64,000 nt of DNA. Source: Enterobacter sp. Cy-643 (GTDB taxonomy: Bacteria; Pseudomonadota; Gammaproteobacteria; Enterobacterales; Enterobacteriaceae). Position 1 is the stretch's first letter. Every line of letters begins with the position of its first letter. The stretch lies in the NCBI RefSeq assembly GCF_011752815.1, contig NZ_VWWV01000001.1:186001-250000 (forward strand), given 5' to 3'. The notes below the pieces were generated by a model. That model did no database searches, was not told where the DNA came from, and was given only the letters and a program-made list of their open reading frames with translations. Position numbers and translations under genes: made by a program. Shown here piece after piece: positions 55,710 through 64,000 of this stretch.

Positions 55710-56576
55710 ATGAAGACATTCTTGGTTACCGCCGCGGCCGGTGACACGGGCGCCCCTACGGTAAAATTCCTTCTGGATAGGGGGCACCGCGTGCGTGCCC
55801 TGGTCCGGCGCGATGATCAACGAGCCGATACATTACGTTCGTTCGGGGCAGATATTGTTGTGGCCGATATGCTGGAGCTGGGACAGATGCGCGAGGCTCT
55901 GGCCGGCGTCTCTGCGGCCTATTTTTGTTACCCGCTTGCTGAGGGCCTGGTAGAAGCGACGACGATTTTCGCCCAGGCGGCAAAAGAGGCAAAGCTTGAG
56001 CTGGTGGTAAATATGTCTCAAAAGCAATCGCGCCCGTATGCCACCAGCCCGCAAACGCTGAAACACTGGCTGGCCGAGCAGGTATTAAGCTGGTCTGGCG
56101 TGCCAACGGTGCACCTGCGGGTGACGCTGTTCGCCGAATGGTTGCTGTACACGGCTCATTTGATCCGCGAAGGGCGCTATGTTACGCCGTTTGAGGCAGA
56201 GAGCCGTTTTGCGCCCATTGCCGCCGTTGATATCGCCCGCGTGGTCACCGGGATCCTGGCTGGGCCACAGCCGCACGCTGGGCAGATTTATACCCTTCAC
56301 GGGCCGGTAGAGTACAGCCATGCGGAGATAGCTCAACTGCTGGGGGCTGTGTTAGAGAAAGAAATCCGTTTTGAGTCTGTCTCCGTGGATGATTTCCTGA
56401 ACCTGCTGGGTATGCCAGACCATCAGGTTATGCGCGCGCATTTCTCCGCGATTAAAAAGGATCAGCAAGAAGGATTACTGGCCGGACTTGATAGCACGGG
56501 CGTTGAGATTATCGGTCAGCCGTTAGTGACACTGCCGCAATTTATCGGGCAGCACTTTAAGCGTTTGGCTGGATAA
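55710..56576 (+). CDS. NmrA/atypical-SDR NAD(P)-binding protein
   Basis: 288 residues. The N-terminal V-T-A-A-A-G-D-T-G-A-P is an NmrA-like dinucleotide motif, followed by R-A-L-V-R-R and a central N-M-S-Q-K-Q-S-R-P-Y segment in place of a full YxxxK triad. Relatives act as NADPH sensors or quinone/azo reductases (QorB-like). The exact function is unknown. Third gene of the tetR-SDR-NmrA group, 85 bp downstream of the SDR, closed by a strong terminator. Confidence 0.85.
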   Translation: MKTFLVTAAAGDTGAPTVKFLLDRGHRVRALVRRDDQRADTLRSFGADIVVADMLELGQMREALAGVSAAYFCYPLAEGLVEATTIFAQAAKEAKLELVVNMSQKQSRPYATSPQTLKHWLAEQVLSWSGVPTVHLRVTLFAEWLLYTAHLIREGRYVTPFEAESRFAPIAAVDIARVVTGILAGPQPHAGQIYTLHGPVEYSHAEIAQLLGAVLEKEIRFESVSVDDFLNLLGMPDHQVMRAHFSAIKKDQQEGLLAGLDSTGVEIIGQPLVTLPQFIGQHFKRLAG

Positions 56577-56593
56577 GCTGACACCGCAGGAAG

Positions 56594-56623
56594 AAAAAAG
56601 CCGACTAAGATGTCGGCTTTTTT
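56594..56623. terminator. Bidirectional terminator between NmrA-type gene and bcp
   Basis: AAAAAAGCCGAC / GTCGGCTTTTTT perfect 12-bp stem with 6-nt loop; A and T flanks make it work on both strands. It marks the right end of the accessory island. Confidence 0.9.
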
Positions 56624-56642
56624 GTCTGTTCTTTATCTGTAC

Positions 56643-57113
56643 TTAGGCGTTTTCGGTCAGCCAGTTCACAACGATATCGTGGTGGTTGCTGGTTTTGAAA
56701 TCGTCAAACACCTTTTCCACTTTACCGTCGCCGTCCAGCAGGAAGCTGATGCGGTGAATGCCGTCATAGGTTTTGCCCATAAAAGATTTCTCGCCCCACA
56801 CGCCAAACTGACTGCAAACCTGGTGGTCTTCATCAGAAAGCAGGGTGAAGTTAAGCAGCTCTTTCTCGGCAAAACGGGAAAGTTTCTCTGGCTTGTCGGT
56901 GCTGATACCCAGCACTTCCACGCCACGCTTTTTCAACTCATCCATGTTGTCGCGCAAACCACATGCCTGCACGGTGCAGCCTGGTGTCATCGCTTTTGGA
57001 TAGAAATAAACCAGAACTCTCTGTCCCTGGAAGTCGGTTAAATTTACTTGTTCGCCGTCCTGATCGGGCAAGCTAAATTTCGGTGCAATATCACCGGCTT
57101 TCAGTGGGCTCAT
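56643..57113 (-). CDS. bcp: Thiol peroxidase Bcp (thioredoxin-dependent)
   Basis: 156 residues, as E. coli Bcp. Peroxidatic Cys in P-K-A-M-T-P-G-C-T-V-Q-A-C, with the resolving Cys five residues later, the atypical 2-Cys arrangement. It reduces organic peroxides in the cytoplasm. The ATG at 57113 is preferred to the GTG at 57116; GGAGAG lies upstream. Downstream partner of gcvR, 15 bp apart. Confidence 0.96.
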   Translation of the reverse strand: MSPLKAGDIAPKFSLPDQDGEQVNLTDFQGQRVLVYFYPKAMTPGCTVQACGLRDNMDELKKRGVEVLGISTDKPEKLSRFAEKELLNFTLLSDEDHQVCSQFGVWGEKSFMGKTYDGIHRISFLLDGDGKVEKVFDDFKTSNHHDIVVNWLTENA

Positions 57114-57128
57114 CACTACTCTCCGTCT

Positions 57129-57683
57129 TTAATCATCTTGCTGTGGGTTAACCACGTTAATAGTGCCTTCTGCTTTCAGTTCTGTACATAGGGCTTTAAA
57201 CGCTTGCTCGATAATTGTCGCATCCTGAGAACCGGGGCTGTGGGCAGTTATCTGAATATACAGGCGCGGCCCCACGCCGTTTTCAGCAGGCTGCGTGCGG
57301 GAGACAAGCTCCGCAATGTTCATTTGATGGGTATCAAACAGGTGGGTAAATCGCTCAATCAGGTGCGGCGAGTCCGCCACTTCAACCTGCACCCAAACCG
57401 TGGCCGGCGTGGCCGGTCTTTCCTGCGCGGTTGTGCGTTTCATCACAATTAACAGATCGAGTTCGGCACCCTTAAGCGGCAGGGTAGATTCGATCAGGGT
57501 TATCGCGTTCCAGGTACCGGAAAGCAGCATGATAAAGGTGAACTCTTCACCCAGCATAGCCAGACGGCTGTCTTCGATATTACAGCCGCAGCTGCTTACG
57601 TGACGGGTGATGGTATTGACGATACCAGGACGGTCCGCTCCCAGAGCTGTGATAACCAAATAATGGTGTGATGAGGGTGTCAA
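57129..57683 (-). CDS. gcvR: Glycine cleavage system transcriptional repressor GcvR
   Basis: 184 residues from a TTG start at 57683, which places the product on MTPSSHHYLVITALG as in E. coli GcvR (also TTG) and has AGGAAG upstream. Another in-frame TTG at 57701 would add six residues but overlap that site. Two ACT domains: L-G-A-D-R-P-G-I-V-N-T-I-T-R near the start and a second starting V-E-V-A-D-S-P-H-L-I-E-R-F. It binds GcvA and glycine to control gcvTHP. Divergent from dapA. Confidence 0.93.
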   Translation of the reverse strand: MTPSSHHYLVITALGADRPGIVNTITRHVSSCGCNIEDSRLAMLGEEFTFIMLLSGTWNAITLIESTLPLKGAELDLLIVMKRTTAQERPATPATVWVQVEVADSPHLIERFTHLFDTHQMNIAELVSRTQPAENGVGPRLYIQITAHSPGSQDATIIEQAFKALCTELKAEGTINVVNPQQDD

Positions 57684-57829
57684 ACGTGTTCTTCCTGTCA
57701 ATCGGTGAGATTCACATTAGGAAAGCATAAAAAAAGTAAGCTGCCAACCGCTTAGCGCCTTCTGGCGGCTTGCTTTTGCTATGGCACCAAACGTAACATT
57801 GGACAACATGTTTGCACAGAGGGTGGCTA

Positions 57830-58708
57830 ATGTTTACGGGAAGTGTTGTCGCGATAATTACGCCGATGGATGAGAAAGGTAATGTCTGCCGGTCCAGCCT
57901 GAAAAAACTGATTGATTACCATGTCGCCAGCGGAACCTCGGCGATTGTCTCGGTAGGAACTACCGGCGAATCGGCTACCTTAAGCCACGACGAACACGTC
58001 GACGTAGTGAAGCTTACCGTGGAACTGGCGGACGGGCGAATCCCGATCATTGCCGGCACCGGGGCTAACGCCACCTCCGAAGCGATTTCCCTGACGCATC
58101 ACCTACAGGACAGCGGCATTGTGGGCTGTCTGACGGTCACCCCGTATTACAACCGTCCTACTCAGGAAGGGCTGTTCCAGCACTTTAAAGCGATTGCTGA
58201 AAGCACTCATCTGCCGCAGATGCTGTATAACGTGCCGTCTCGTACCGGCTGTGACATGCTGCCAGAAACCGTTGGCCGTCTGGCGAAAATCAAAAATATT
58301 ATCGGTATCAAAGAAGCTACCGGGAACTTAAGCCGCGTAAACCAGATCAAAGAGCTGGTTGAAGATGACTTCATCCTGGTGAGTGGTGATGACGCCAGCG
58401 CGCTGGACTTCATTCAGCTTGGTGGTCACGGCGTGATTTCCGTGACGGCAAACGTAGCCGCGCGTGAAATGGCAGAAATGTGTAAACTTGCCACCTCAGG
58501 GCAATTTGCACAGGCTCGCGAACTTAACCAGCGTCTGATGCCGCTGCACCATAAATTGTTTGTAGAACCTAACCCTATCCCGGTGAAATGGGCCGCGAGA
58601 GAGTTGGGTCTTGTAGCAACCGATACCTTACGCCTGCCGATGACGCCGCTGACCGACGCCAGTCGCCCGGTGATTATTAGCGCGCTTAAGCATGCCGGTC
58701 TGCTGTAA
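57830..58708 (+). CDS. dapA: 4-hydroxy-tetrahydrodipicolinate synthase
   Basis: 292 residues, same as E. coli DapA. TIM-barrel aldolase with Schiff-base Lys161 (I-I-G-I-K-E-A-T-G), Tyr133 in L-Y-N-V-P-S-R-T-G, and Thr44/Thr45 in V-G-T-T-G-E. It condenses pyruvate with aspartate semialdehyde, the first lysine/DAP-specific step. The start at 57830 ([10 protein letters not shown]) matches the family. Followed by bamC after 16 bp. Confidence 0.97.
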   Translation: MFTGSVVAIITPMDEKGNVCRSSLKKLIDYHVASGTSAIVSVGTTGESATLSHDEHVDVVKLTVELADGRIPIIAGTGANATSEAISLTHHLQDSGIVGCLTVTPYYNRPTQEGLFQHFKAIAESTHLPQMLYNVPSRTGCDMLPETVGRLAKIKNIIGIKEATGNLSRVNQIKELVEDDFILVSGDDASALDFIQLGGHGVISVTANVAAREMAEMCKLATSGQFAQARELNQRLMPLHHKLFVEPNPIPVKWAARELGLVATDTLRLPMTPLTDASRPVIISALKHAGLL

Positions 58709-58724
58709 AGCTTAGGGAGATTTG

Positions 58725-59759
58725 ATGGCTTACTCAGTACAGAAGTCGACGGTGGCAAAAGTTGCTGTTGTTTCGCTCGCCATGCTTTTAGCGGCGTGCA
58801 GTTCCGATCAGCGTTACAAGCGTCAGGTTAGCGGCGATGAGTCCTACCTGGATGCGACCCCACTTGCGGAAATCCATTCTCCGGCCGGCATGATCCTGCC
58901 GATTCAGAATGGCGACTACAACATTCCGGTCACCAACGGCAGCGGTGCTGTAGGCAAGCAGCTGGATATTCGCCCACCGGCGCAGGCGCTGGCATTGGTG
59001 AACGGGGCGCGTACCCAGTTTACCGGTGATACCGCCACGCTGCAGGTTGAAGCCAATAAGGCAAGCGGGCTGTGGCCTCAGGTGGTAAGCATTCTGCAAG
59101 GTGAAAACTACGCCATTGCTCAACGCAACGATGCCAGCCAAACCCTGACGACCGACTGGGTGCAGTGGAACCGCGCGGACGAAGACGTGCAGTACCGTGG
59201 CCGTTACCAGATTAGCGTGCAGCCGCAGGGCTACCAGCAGTCCGTTGTGGTTAAGCTGCTGAACCTGGAGCAGGGTGGCAAACCGGTCGCCGATGCTTCT
59301 TCCCTGCAGCGCTATAGCGCGCAGATGCTGAACATCATCAGTGCCGGTCTGGATAAGTCTGAAACCTCGCGCCAGAACGCACAGGACAATCGCAGTGCCA
59401 GCCAGCTTGACGTGCAAAGCGCGGCGGATGACACAGGCCTGCCAATGCTGGTCGTACGCGCACCATTCAACGTGGTGTGGAGTCGCCTGCCGGCTGCGCT
59501 TGGAAAAGCAGGCATGAAGGTGACCGATACAACCCGTTCTCAGGGCAGTATCGCGGTAACCTACAAAGCGCTGTCTGACAGCAGTTGGAGCGATCTGGGG
59601 GCGAAAGATCCTGGGCTCACTAACGGCGACTATAAGCTGCAGGTTGGCGACCTCGATAACCGCAGCAGCCTGCAGTTCATCGACCCGAAAGGGCACCCGC
59701 TGACGCAGTCTCAGAACGATGCTCTGGTCGCCGTATTCCAGGCAGCATTCAGCAAGTAA
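58725..59759 (+). CDS. bamC: Outer membrane protein assembly factor BamC
   Basis: 344 residues, identical in length to E. coli BamC (NlpB). Lipoprotein signal with lipobox L-A-A-C (Cys25); an extended N-terminal stretch containing D-E-S-Y-L-D (BamD-binding segment) and two helix-grip domains follow. Outer-membrane lipoprotein of the BAM complex. Cotranscribed with dapA (16 bp gap). The start at 58725 has GGGAG upstream. Confidence 0.97.
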   Translation: MAYSVQKSTVAKVAVVSLAMLLAACSSDQRYKRQVSGDESYLDATPLAEIHSPAGMILPIQNGDYNIPVTNGSGAVGKQLDIRPPAQALALVNGARTQFTGDTATLQVEANKASGLWPQVVSILQGENYAIAQRNDASQTLTTDWVQWNRADEDVQYRGRYQISVQPQGYQQSVVVKLLNLEQGGKPVADASSLQRYSAQMLNIISAGLDKSETSRQNAQDNRSASQLDVQSAADDTGLPMLVVRAPFNVVWSRLPAALGKAGMKVTDTTRSQGSIAVTYKALSDSSWSDLGAKDPGLTNGDYKLQVGDLDNRSSLQFIDPKGHPLTQSQNDALVAVFQAAFSK

Positions 59760-59764
59760 CACAG

Positions 59765-59794
59765 AAGGGCCGGTTAATTCCGGCCCTTCTTATT
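59765..59794 (+). terminator. Terminator of dapA-bamC
   Basis: AAGGGCCGG / CCGGCCCTT 9-bp stem with 6-nt loop followed by CTTATTT, 5 bp after the bamC stop. Confidence 0.75.
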
Positions 59795-59807
59795 TAGGCC
59801 TATGTAG

Positions 59808-59931
<124 letters not shown>

Positions 59932-59944
59932 AAACCCTTCGATT

Positions 59945-59960
59945 GCGCAAGCGATCGTTA
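59945..59960 (+). promoter_or_regulatory. Possible degenerate PurR box upstream of purC
   Basis: GCGCAAGCGATCGTTA matches the PurR consensus at only 9 of 16 positions but is placed 18 bp before the purC start, directly after the ERIC element. purC is PurR-regulated in E. coli. Weak support. Confidence 0.28.
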
Positions 59961-59977
59961 TACCTGGAGTAAGAAAG

Positions 59978-60691
59978 ATGCAAAAGCAAGCTGAGTTGTA
60001 TCGCGGCAAAGCGAAGACCGTTTACAGTACGGAAAATCCGGACCTGTTGGTGCTCGAATTCCGTAACGATACGTCAGCAGGTGACGGGGCGCGCATCGAG
60101 CAGTTCGACCGTAAGGGCATGGTAAACAACAAGTTTAACCATTTCATTATGGCCAAGCTGGAAGAAGCGGGTATTCCGACCCAGATGGAAGCGCTGCTGT
60201 CTGATAACGAAGTGCTGGTGAAGAAGCTCGACATGGTGCCGGTAGAGTGCGTGATTCGTAACCGCGCCGCGGGTTCACTGGTGAAGCGCCTTGGTATTGA
60301 GGAAGGTATTGAGCTGAACCCACCGCTGTTCGATCTGTTCCTGAAAAACGACGCCATGCATGACCCGATGGTCAATGAATCTTACTGCGAAACCTTTGGC
60401 TGGGTGAGCAAAGAGAATCTGGCCCGCATGCGCGAGCTGAGCTACAAAGCGAACGACGTGCTGAGCAAGCTGTTTGATGACGCTGGCCTGATCCTCGTTG
60501 ACTTCAAGCTAGAGTTTGGCCTGTTCAAAGGTGAAGTGGTGCTGGGTGACGAATTTTCCCCAGACGGCAGCCGCCTGTGGGATAAGCAAACCCTTGATAA
60601 AATGGATAAAGACCGTTTCCGCCAGAGCCTGGGTGGCCTGATTGAAGCGTATGAGGAAGTTGCTCACCGTCTCGGCGTTAAATTAGACTAA
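59978..60691 (+). CDS. purC: SAICAR synthetase (phosphoribosylaminoimidazole-succinocarboxamide synthase)
   Basis: 237 residues, as E. coli PurC. Seen: [10 protein letters not shown] at the N-terminus (ATP loop), [23 protein letters not shown] and V-D-F-K-L-E-F-G. It joins CAIR and aspartate with ATP in purine synthesis. It stands alone between two ERIC elements; RBS GGAG. Confidence 0.97.
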   Translation: MQKQAELYRGKAKTVYSTENPDLLVLEFRNDTSAGDGARIEQFDRKGMVNNKFNHFIMAKLEEAGIPTQMEALLSDNEVLVKKLDMVPVECVIRNRAAGSLVKRLGIEEGIELNPPLFDLFLKNDAMHDPMVNESYCETFGWVSKENLARMRELSYKANDVLSKLFDDAGLILVDFKLEFGLFKGEVVLGDEFSPDGSRLWDKQTLDKMDKDRFRQSLGGLIEAYEEVAHRLGVKLD

Positions 60692-60715
60692 CCACGCAAT
60701 CGTTTACGTTGCGCA

Positions 60716-60741
60716 TCAGGGTGCGTGTTTGCGCACCCTGA
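60716..60741 (+). terminator. Hairpin after purC, copy 1 of a repeated stem-loop
   Basis: A perfect 10-bp stem TCAGGGTGCG / CGCACCCTGA with loop TGTTTG, 24 bp past purC. No T run. The 23-bp core is repeated exactly at 60879. Confidence 0.6.
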
Positions 60742-60832
60742 GACCGATGACAAACCGCATACGTATCAACTTTGCAATGCTTCGCCAAAAAATAAACAGG
60801 AAAATCAATTCATTGATTTTCGACTGTTCACC

Positions 60833-60868
60833 ACAAAGAGGGAAAAACCACGCTTTTTCCCTCTTTGT
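60833..60868 (+). other. Perfect 15-bp stem-loop between the repeated terminators
   Basis: ACAAAGAGGGAAAAA (60833-60847) pairs perfectly with 60854-60868 around loop CCACGC. Another short hairpin (AAAATCAA / TTGATTTT) precedes it at ~60801-60820. No gene is evident in 60692-61177 apart from these structures and the second ERIC. Confidence 0.7.
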
Positions 60869-60876
60869 CAGCAACC

Positions 60877-60907
60877 TGAGGGTGCGTGTTTGCGCACCCT
60901 GTTTTTT
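60877..60907 (+). terminator. Terminator, copy 2 of the purC-distal stem-loop
   Basis: AGGGTGCG / CGCACCCT with loop TGTTTG, same sequence as copy 1, but here followed by GTTTTTT, so a real intrinsic terminator. Confidence 0.85.
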
Positions 60908-60952
60908 CGCTGTCTGTTCTTATGGTAATCCTGTCGGTAACCACCTACGATC

Positions 60953-61145
60953 TATACTCTAAATAATTCAAGTTGCAGCACAAAACGCTTGGTCGTTTTG
61001 AACAGTGCTTGCACTGGCCTCGAAGGGGTGAGGCCATAAGGCCGAATCACGCGGCAAGGCCGTGAGTCCTCAGGAGCATAGCTAACTATGTGTCTGAGGT
61101 GAACGGATGCAGCCAACGCAGCTGCGGCTTGAAGTATGACAAGTA
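60953..61145. repeat. ERIC element with ~70-bp internal insertion
   Basis: The left end TACTCTAAATAATTCAAGTT and right end GGCTTGAAGTATGAC match ERIC termini, and CAGGAGCATAGCTAACTATG is the ERIC core. The length is ~193 bp versus 124 bp for the copy at 59808; the extra segment (about 60980-61060) lies left of the core. It ends 32 bp before the ypfJ start and so covers the expected promoter region. Confidence 0.82.
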
Positions 61146-61177
61146 TTCCATTACAGGTTGTTAATGAGGACGAGCGT

Positions 61178-62056
61178 ATGCGTTGGCAAGGACGTCGCGA
61201 AAGCGACAATGTAGAAGACAGGCGCAATGACGCCTCTGGCCCTGGTATGAGCATGGGCGGCGGCGGTTTTCGCATCCCACGCGGAAAAGGCGGCCTGGTG
61301 CTGCTCGTCGTGGTCATTGTGGCAAGCTATTACGGCGTCGATCTTACTTCCTTCCTGTCCGGCGAGCCGCCGGTTTCTCAGCAGTCTTCCCAGCAGCGCT
61401 CTATCAGCCCGAAAGACGATGAAGCCGCCAAATTTACCTCGGTCATTTTGGCGACAACTGAAGATACATGGGGTGAAATTTTCCAGAAGATGGGGCGTAC
61501 CTACCAGCAGCCTAAGCTGGTGATGTATCGCGGGGCAACGCGCACCGGCTGCGGTACCGGCCAGTCCGTGATGGGGCCGTTCTATTGCCCGGCGGACAGC
61601 ACCGTTTATATCGACCTCTCCTTCTACGATGATATGCGCAACAAACTTGGGGCGGGCGGTGACTTTGCTCAGGGCTACGTTATCGCTCACGAAGTGGGGC
61701 ATCACGTGCAGAAACTGTTGGGCATTGAGCCAAAAGTGCGTCAGCTCCAGCAGAATGCTTCTCAGGCTGACGCTAACCGCCTGTCGGTGAAAATGGAACT
61801 TCAGGCCGACTGCTTCGCCGGGGTCTGGGGAAACAGCATGCAGAAACAGCAGGTGCTTGATTCGGGCGATCTGAAAGAAGCGCTCAATGCCGCCGAAGCT
61901 ATCGGTGACGACCGTCTGCAGCAGCAAAGCCAAGGACGCGTAGTGCCGGATAGCTTCACCCACGGCACTTCCGAGCAGCGCTATACCTGGTTCAAGCGTG
62001 GTTTCGACAGCGGCGATCCGGCCCAGTGCAACACCTTCGGCAATACGCTCCGTTAA
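61178..62056 (+). CDS. ypfJ: Putative neutral zinc metallopeptidase YpfJ
   Basis: 292 residues (E. coli 287). The N-terminal charged and glycine-rich segment is followed by one transmembrane helix (about 37-53) and a periplasmic peptidase domain with zinc motif V-I-A-H-E-V-G-H-H. The downstream [10 protein letters not shown] carries the third ligand. The substrate is unknown. The start at 61178 ([11 protein letters not shown]) matches the family; an upstream in-frame ATG at 61136 falls in the ERIC end. tmcA begins 3 bp after the stop. Confidence 0.93.
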   Translation: MRWQGRRESDNVEDRRNDASGPGMSMGGGGFRIPRGKGGLVLLVVVIVASYYGVDLTSFLSGEPPVSQQSSQQRSISPKDDEAAKFTSVILATTEDTWGEIFQKMGRTYQQPKLVMYRGATRTGCGTGQSVMGPFYCPADSTVYIDLSFYDDMRNKLGAGGDFAQGYVIAHEVGHHVQKLLGIEPKVRQLQQNASQADANRLSVKMELQADCFAGVWGNSMQKQQVLDSGDLKEALNAAEAIGDDRLQQQSQGRVVPDSFTHGTSEQRYTWFKRGFDSGDPAQCNTFGNTLR

Positions 62057-62059
62057 TCG

Positions 62060-64000
62060 ATGACCGCAGCAACTTTGATCGCACCGATGCAGCAGGCAAC
62101 GGCGCAGATGCAGCTGACCGGTATCCGCCGGCTGATGGTGCTTGCCGGGGAGAACCAGTGGAGCAGCCAGCAGGTTGTTACGCTGACGACGTCTTTACCC
62201 GGAGACTGGCTTTGGGTTGGCTCTTCCCCTGAATTGCCTTTGCATTGCTCGCCTTCGGCAGTGCGCAGCATGCTTGGGCGTGAGTTTCAGCATGCCGTGT
62301 TTGATGCCAGGCGAGGGCTGGATGCCGCCGCCTTCGCTGCCCTTTCCGGGATGCTCAAAGCGGGCAGTTGGTTGCTGCTGTTGACGCCTGAGTGGTCGCG
62401 CTGGGCTTCGCTTCCGGATGAAGATGCCGGCCGCTGGAGCGATGCGCCACAGGCGATTCCGACTCCCCATTTTGTTTCCCATCTTCAGCGCTGCATACGG
62501 CAAGATTCAGAAGCCGTGCTGTGGCAGCAGCATGAATCATTCACCCTGAATCCTTTTACTCATCGCCCGGTCTGGCGGCCCGCCAGCGGTGCGCCAGAGC
62601 AAGAGCAGGCCGCTATCCTTGATAATTTGTCCGGGATGGCGCGCGGCGTGGCGGTAGTAACGGCGGCCAGAGGCCGGGGGAAATCTGCCCTGGCGGGCAT
62701 GCTGGTCAATCGGAGCTCAGGCGCTTGCCTGGTGACGGCTCCGGCGAAGGCTGCCACCAACGTACTGGCAAGCTATGCAGGCGAACGCTTTCAGTTTACC
62801 GCCCCGGATGCGCTGGCCGCAGAGCGTGGATTGACGGCCTGTGACTGGCTGATTGTGGACGAGGCGGCCGCTATTCCGGCCCCGTTGCTACGCCAGATAA
62901 TAGAGCGTTTCCCCCGCGTTTTGCTGACCACGACGGTACAAGGATATGAGGGAACCGGGCGCGGTTTTCTACTGAAGTTCTGCGCGGCGTTTCCGGCGCT
63001 CAAGCGCTTCACGCTCAACACGCCGATCCGCTGGGCGCAGAACGATCCGCTCGAGCAGACGATCGACAGGATCATGCTTTTCGATGAGCCAGATCTGGCG
63101 CGATTCCCGCAAGGCGATCCCGTTTTAGAGGCTGTTGAGCAGGCAGACTGGCCGCGTAAACCTGAGCAATTAAAGCAGATGTACCGGCTGCTTTCGGGGG
63201 CGCATTATCGTACCTCACCGCTCGACTGGCGACGGATGCTTGATGCCCCCGGCCAGCATTTTAGCGCGGCGAATATCAAAGAGCAGTGCGCAGGTGCCTT
63301 GTGGATGGTCGAAGAGGGCGGGCTCGATGAGAATCTAAGCCGCAGCGTGTGGGCCGGGTTTCGTCGCCCCAGAGGCAATCTGGTGGCGCAATCGCTGGCG
63401 GCTCACGGTGGCAGTCCATTGGCCGCTACGCTCCGTGGACTACGTATCAGTCGGATTGCGGTTCATCCTCTGCGCCAGCGCGAGCATATCGGTGCCAGCA
63501 TGATTGAACATGCGCGGCAGGCGGTGAATCATCAATATGATTATCTCTCGGTCAGCTTCGGCTATACCGATGAACTATGGCGTTTCTGGCAGCGCTGCGG
63601 GTTTGTGCTGGTGCGAATCGGTAGCCACAAAGAAGCCAGCAGCGGCTGCTACAGCGCCATGGCGCTATTGCCGCTGACGCCCGCAGGCAGGTTGCTGACG
63701 GAAAATGAGCAGCAGAGGCTACTGCGAGACTGGTCGTGGCAGAAACCGTGGATCGAGCTGTCTTTGCCTTTGCCTTTGCCTGAGGGTTCCTGGTCAGCTT
63801 TGCTGCCTGAAGACTGGGAAGAGTTAGCCGGTTTTGCCTTTGCTCATCGCCCGCTGGAAGCTTGTCTGGGGGCATTAAATCGCCTTTTGCTGGCGTCAGT
63901 TTTACCGCTGCATACGCTTCGTGGGCGCTTGCAGCTGCGTGAAAGCAGCGAGGCACTTAGCCAGCGGCTGGGGATTTCCGGCAAAAAAGCATTGCTTGCG
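62060..64000 (+). CDS. tmcA: tRNA(Met) cytidine acetyltransferase TmcA, 3' end outside window
   Basis: 647 codons visible, open to the window end. The ATG at 62060 follows the ypfJ stop (62056) by 3 bp. The N-terminal DUF1726-like domain is followed by an RNA-helicase module with Walker A T-A-A-R-G-R-G-K-S-A and D-E-A-A-A-I-P, then a GNAT acetyltransferase domain including V-W-A-G-F-R-R-P-R-G-N-L-V-A-Q-S-L-A-A-H-G and S-V-S-F-G-Y-T. It makes N4-acetylcytidine at the wobble base of elongator tRNA(Met) with acetyl-CoA and ATP. Cotranscribed with ypfJ. Confidence 0.95.
   Translation, partial: MTAATLIAPMQQATAQMQLTGIRRLMVLAGENQWSSQQVVTLTTSLPGDWLWVGSSPELPLHCSPSAVRSMLGREFQHAVFDARRGLDAAAFAALSGMLKAGSWLLLLTPEWSRWASLPDEDAGRWSDAPQAIPTPHFVSHLQRCIRQDSEAVLWQQHESFTLNPFTHRPVWRPASGAPEQEQAAILDNLSGMARGVAVVTAARGRGKSALAGMLVNRSSGACLVTAPAKAATNVLASYAGERFQFTAPDALAAERGLTACDWLIVDEAAAIPAPLLRQIIERFPRVLLTTTVQGYEGTGRGFLLKFCAAFPALKRFTLNTPIRWAQNDPLEQTIDRIMLFDEPDLARFPQGDPVLEAVEQADWPRKPEQLKQMYRLLSGAHYRTSPLDWRRMLDAPGQHFSAANIKEQCAGALWMVEEGGLDENLSRSVWAGFRRPRGNLVAQSLAAHGGSPLAATLRGLRISRIAVHPLRQREHIGASMIEHARQAVNHQYDYLSVSFGYTDELWRFWQRCGFVLVRIGSHKEASSGCYSAMALLPLTPAGRLLTENEQQRLLRDWSWQKPWIELSLPLPLPEGSWSALLPEDWEELAGFAFAHRPLEACLGALNRLLLASVLPLHTLRGRLQLRESSEALSQRLGISGKKALLA

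Noticed and set aside
60725-60962. Short overlapping ORFs between purC and ypfJ
   Set aside because: They run through the hairpins and the repeated terminator, are low in coding signal and have no RBS.

Overview
This window is chromosomal DNA from a member of the Enterobacteriaceae. Most proteins match their Escherichia/Salmonella/Enterobacter counterparts almost residue for residue (HtpG, Adk, Gsk, PurE, AhpC, DapA, BamC, PurC). The gene order keeps long enterobacterial blocks, and two ERIC elements are present. Base composition is GC-rich, with a few AT-rich insertions. An Enterobacter/Cedecea-like genus is plausible, but the sequence alone does not fix genus or species. No rRNA or tRNA gene, CRISPR array, insertion sequence or intact prophage was seen.

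Region by region. (a) 1-1.3 kb: a truncated LysR regulator divergent from a pirin gene. (b) 1.4-25.9 kb: the classical recR-htpG-adk-hemH-gsk-ybaL-fsr-ushA-ybaK-[chiX]-ybaP-copA-cueR-ybbJ-qmcA-...-cnoX-ybbO-tesA-ybbA-ybbP block. Here the usual dnaX-ybaB neighbours of recR are replaced by pirin, aes is missing, and a cyclopropane-fatty-acid synthase homologue sits where E. coli has ybbL-ybbM. (c) 26-35.4 kb: an accessory segment between ybbP and selU, the place where E. coli K-12 carries rhsD. It holds a porin, a GlxA-type AraC regulator divergent from a 14-TM MFS pump, an sfbABC/metQNI-type ABC transporter, an AT-rich lysozyme-like protein plus small membrane protein pair, and a second MFS transporter. 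(d) 35.4-41.1 kb: selU, purK-purE, lpxH, ppiB, cysS. (e) 41.2-48.3 kb: ahpCF, a GcvA-like LysR divergent from a Tat-exported agmatine-deiminase-type enzyme, and opgB. (f) 48.4-51.5 kb: yfgD-bepA-perM. (g) 51.7-56.6 kb: an accessory detoxification/efflux island (MATE pump, metallo-beta-lactamase-fold hydrolase, TetR regulator, SDR, NmrA-type protein) lying where E. coli has hyf/focB. (h) 56.6-64 kb: bcp, gcvR, dapA-bamC, purC, ypfJ and the 5' part of tmcA.

Relative to E. coli K-12 the window joins segments that lie far apart there (cysS side, ahp, opgB, yfgD side), so at least three synteny junctions are visible. Regulation readable from the sequence includes a sigma-32 promoter at htpG, a CueR operator with 19-bp spacer at copA, a PurR operator at purE, a PurR-like operator in front of the 34-kb MFS gene, a terminator between ahpC and ahpF, and the sRNA gene chiX. 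Two near-identical 29-bp operator-like sites precede the MATE-MBL and TetR-SDR-NmrA groups, which suggests one TetR regulon.

The best candidates for something undescribed are the lysozyme-like/membrane protein pair in the ybbP-selU hotspot, the twin-operator TetR island, and a minus-strand sRNA candidate upstream of opgB.
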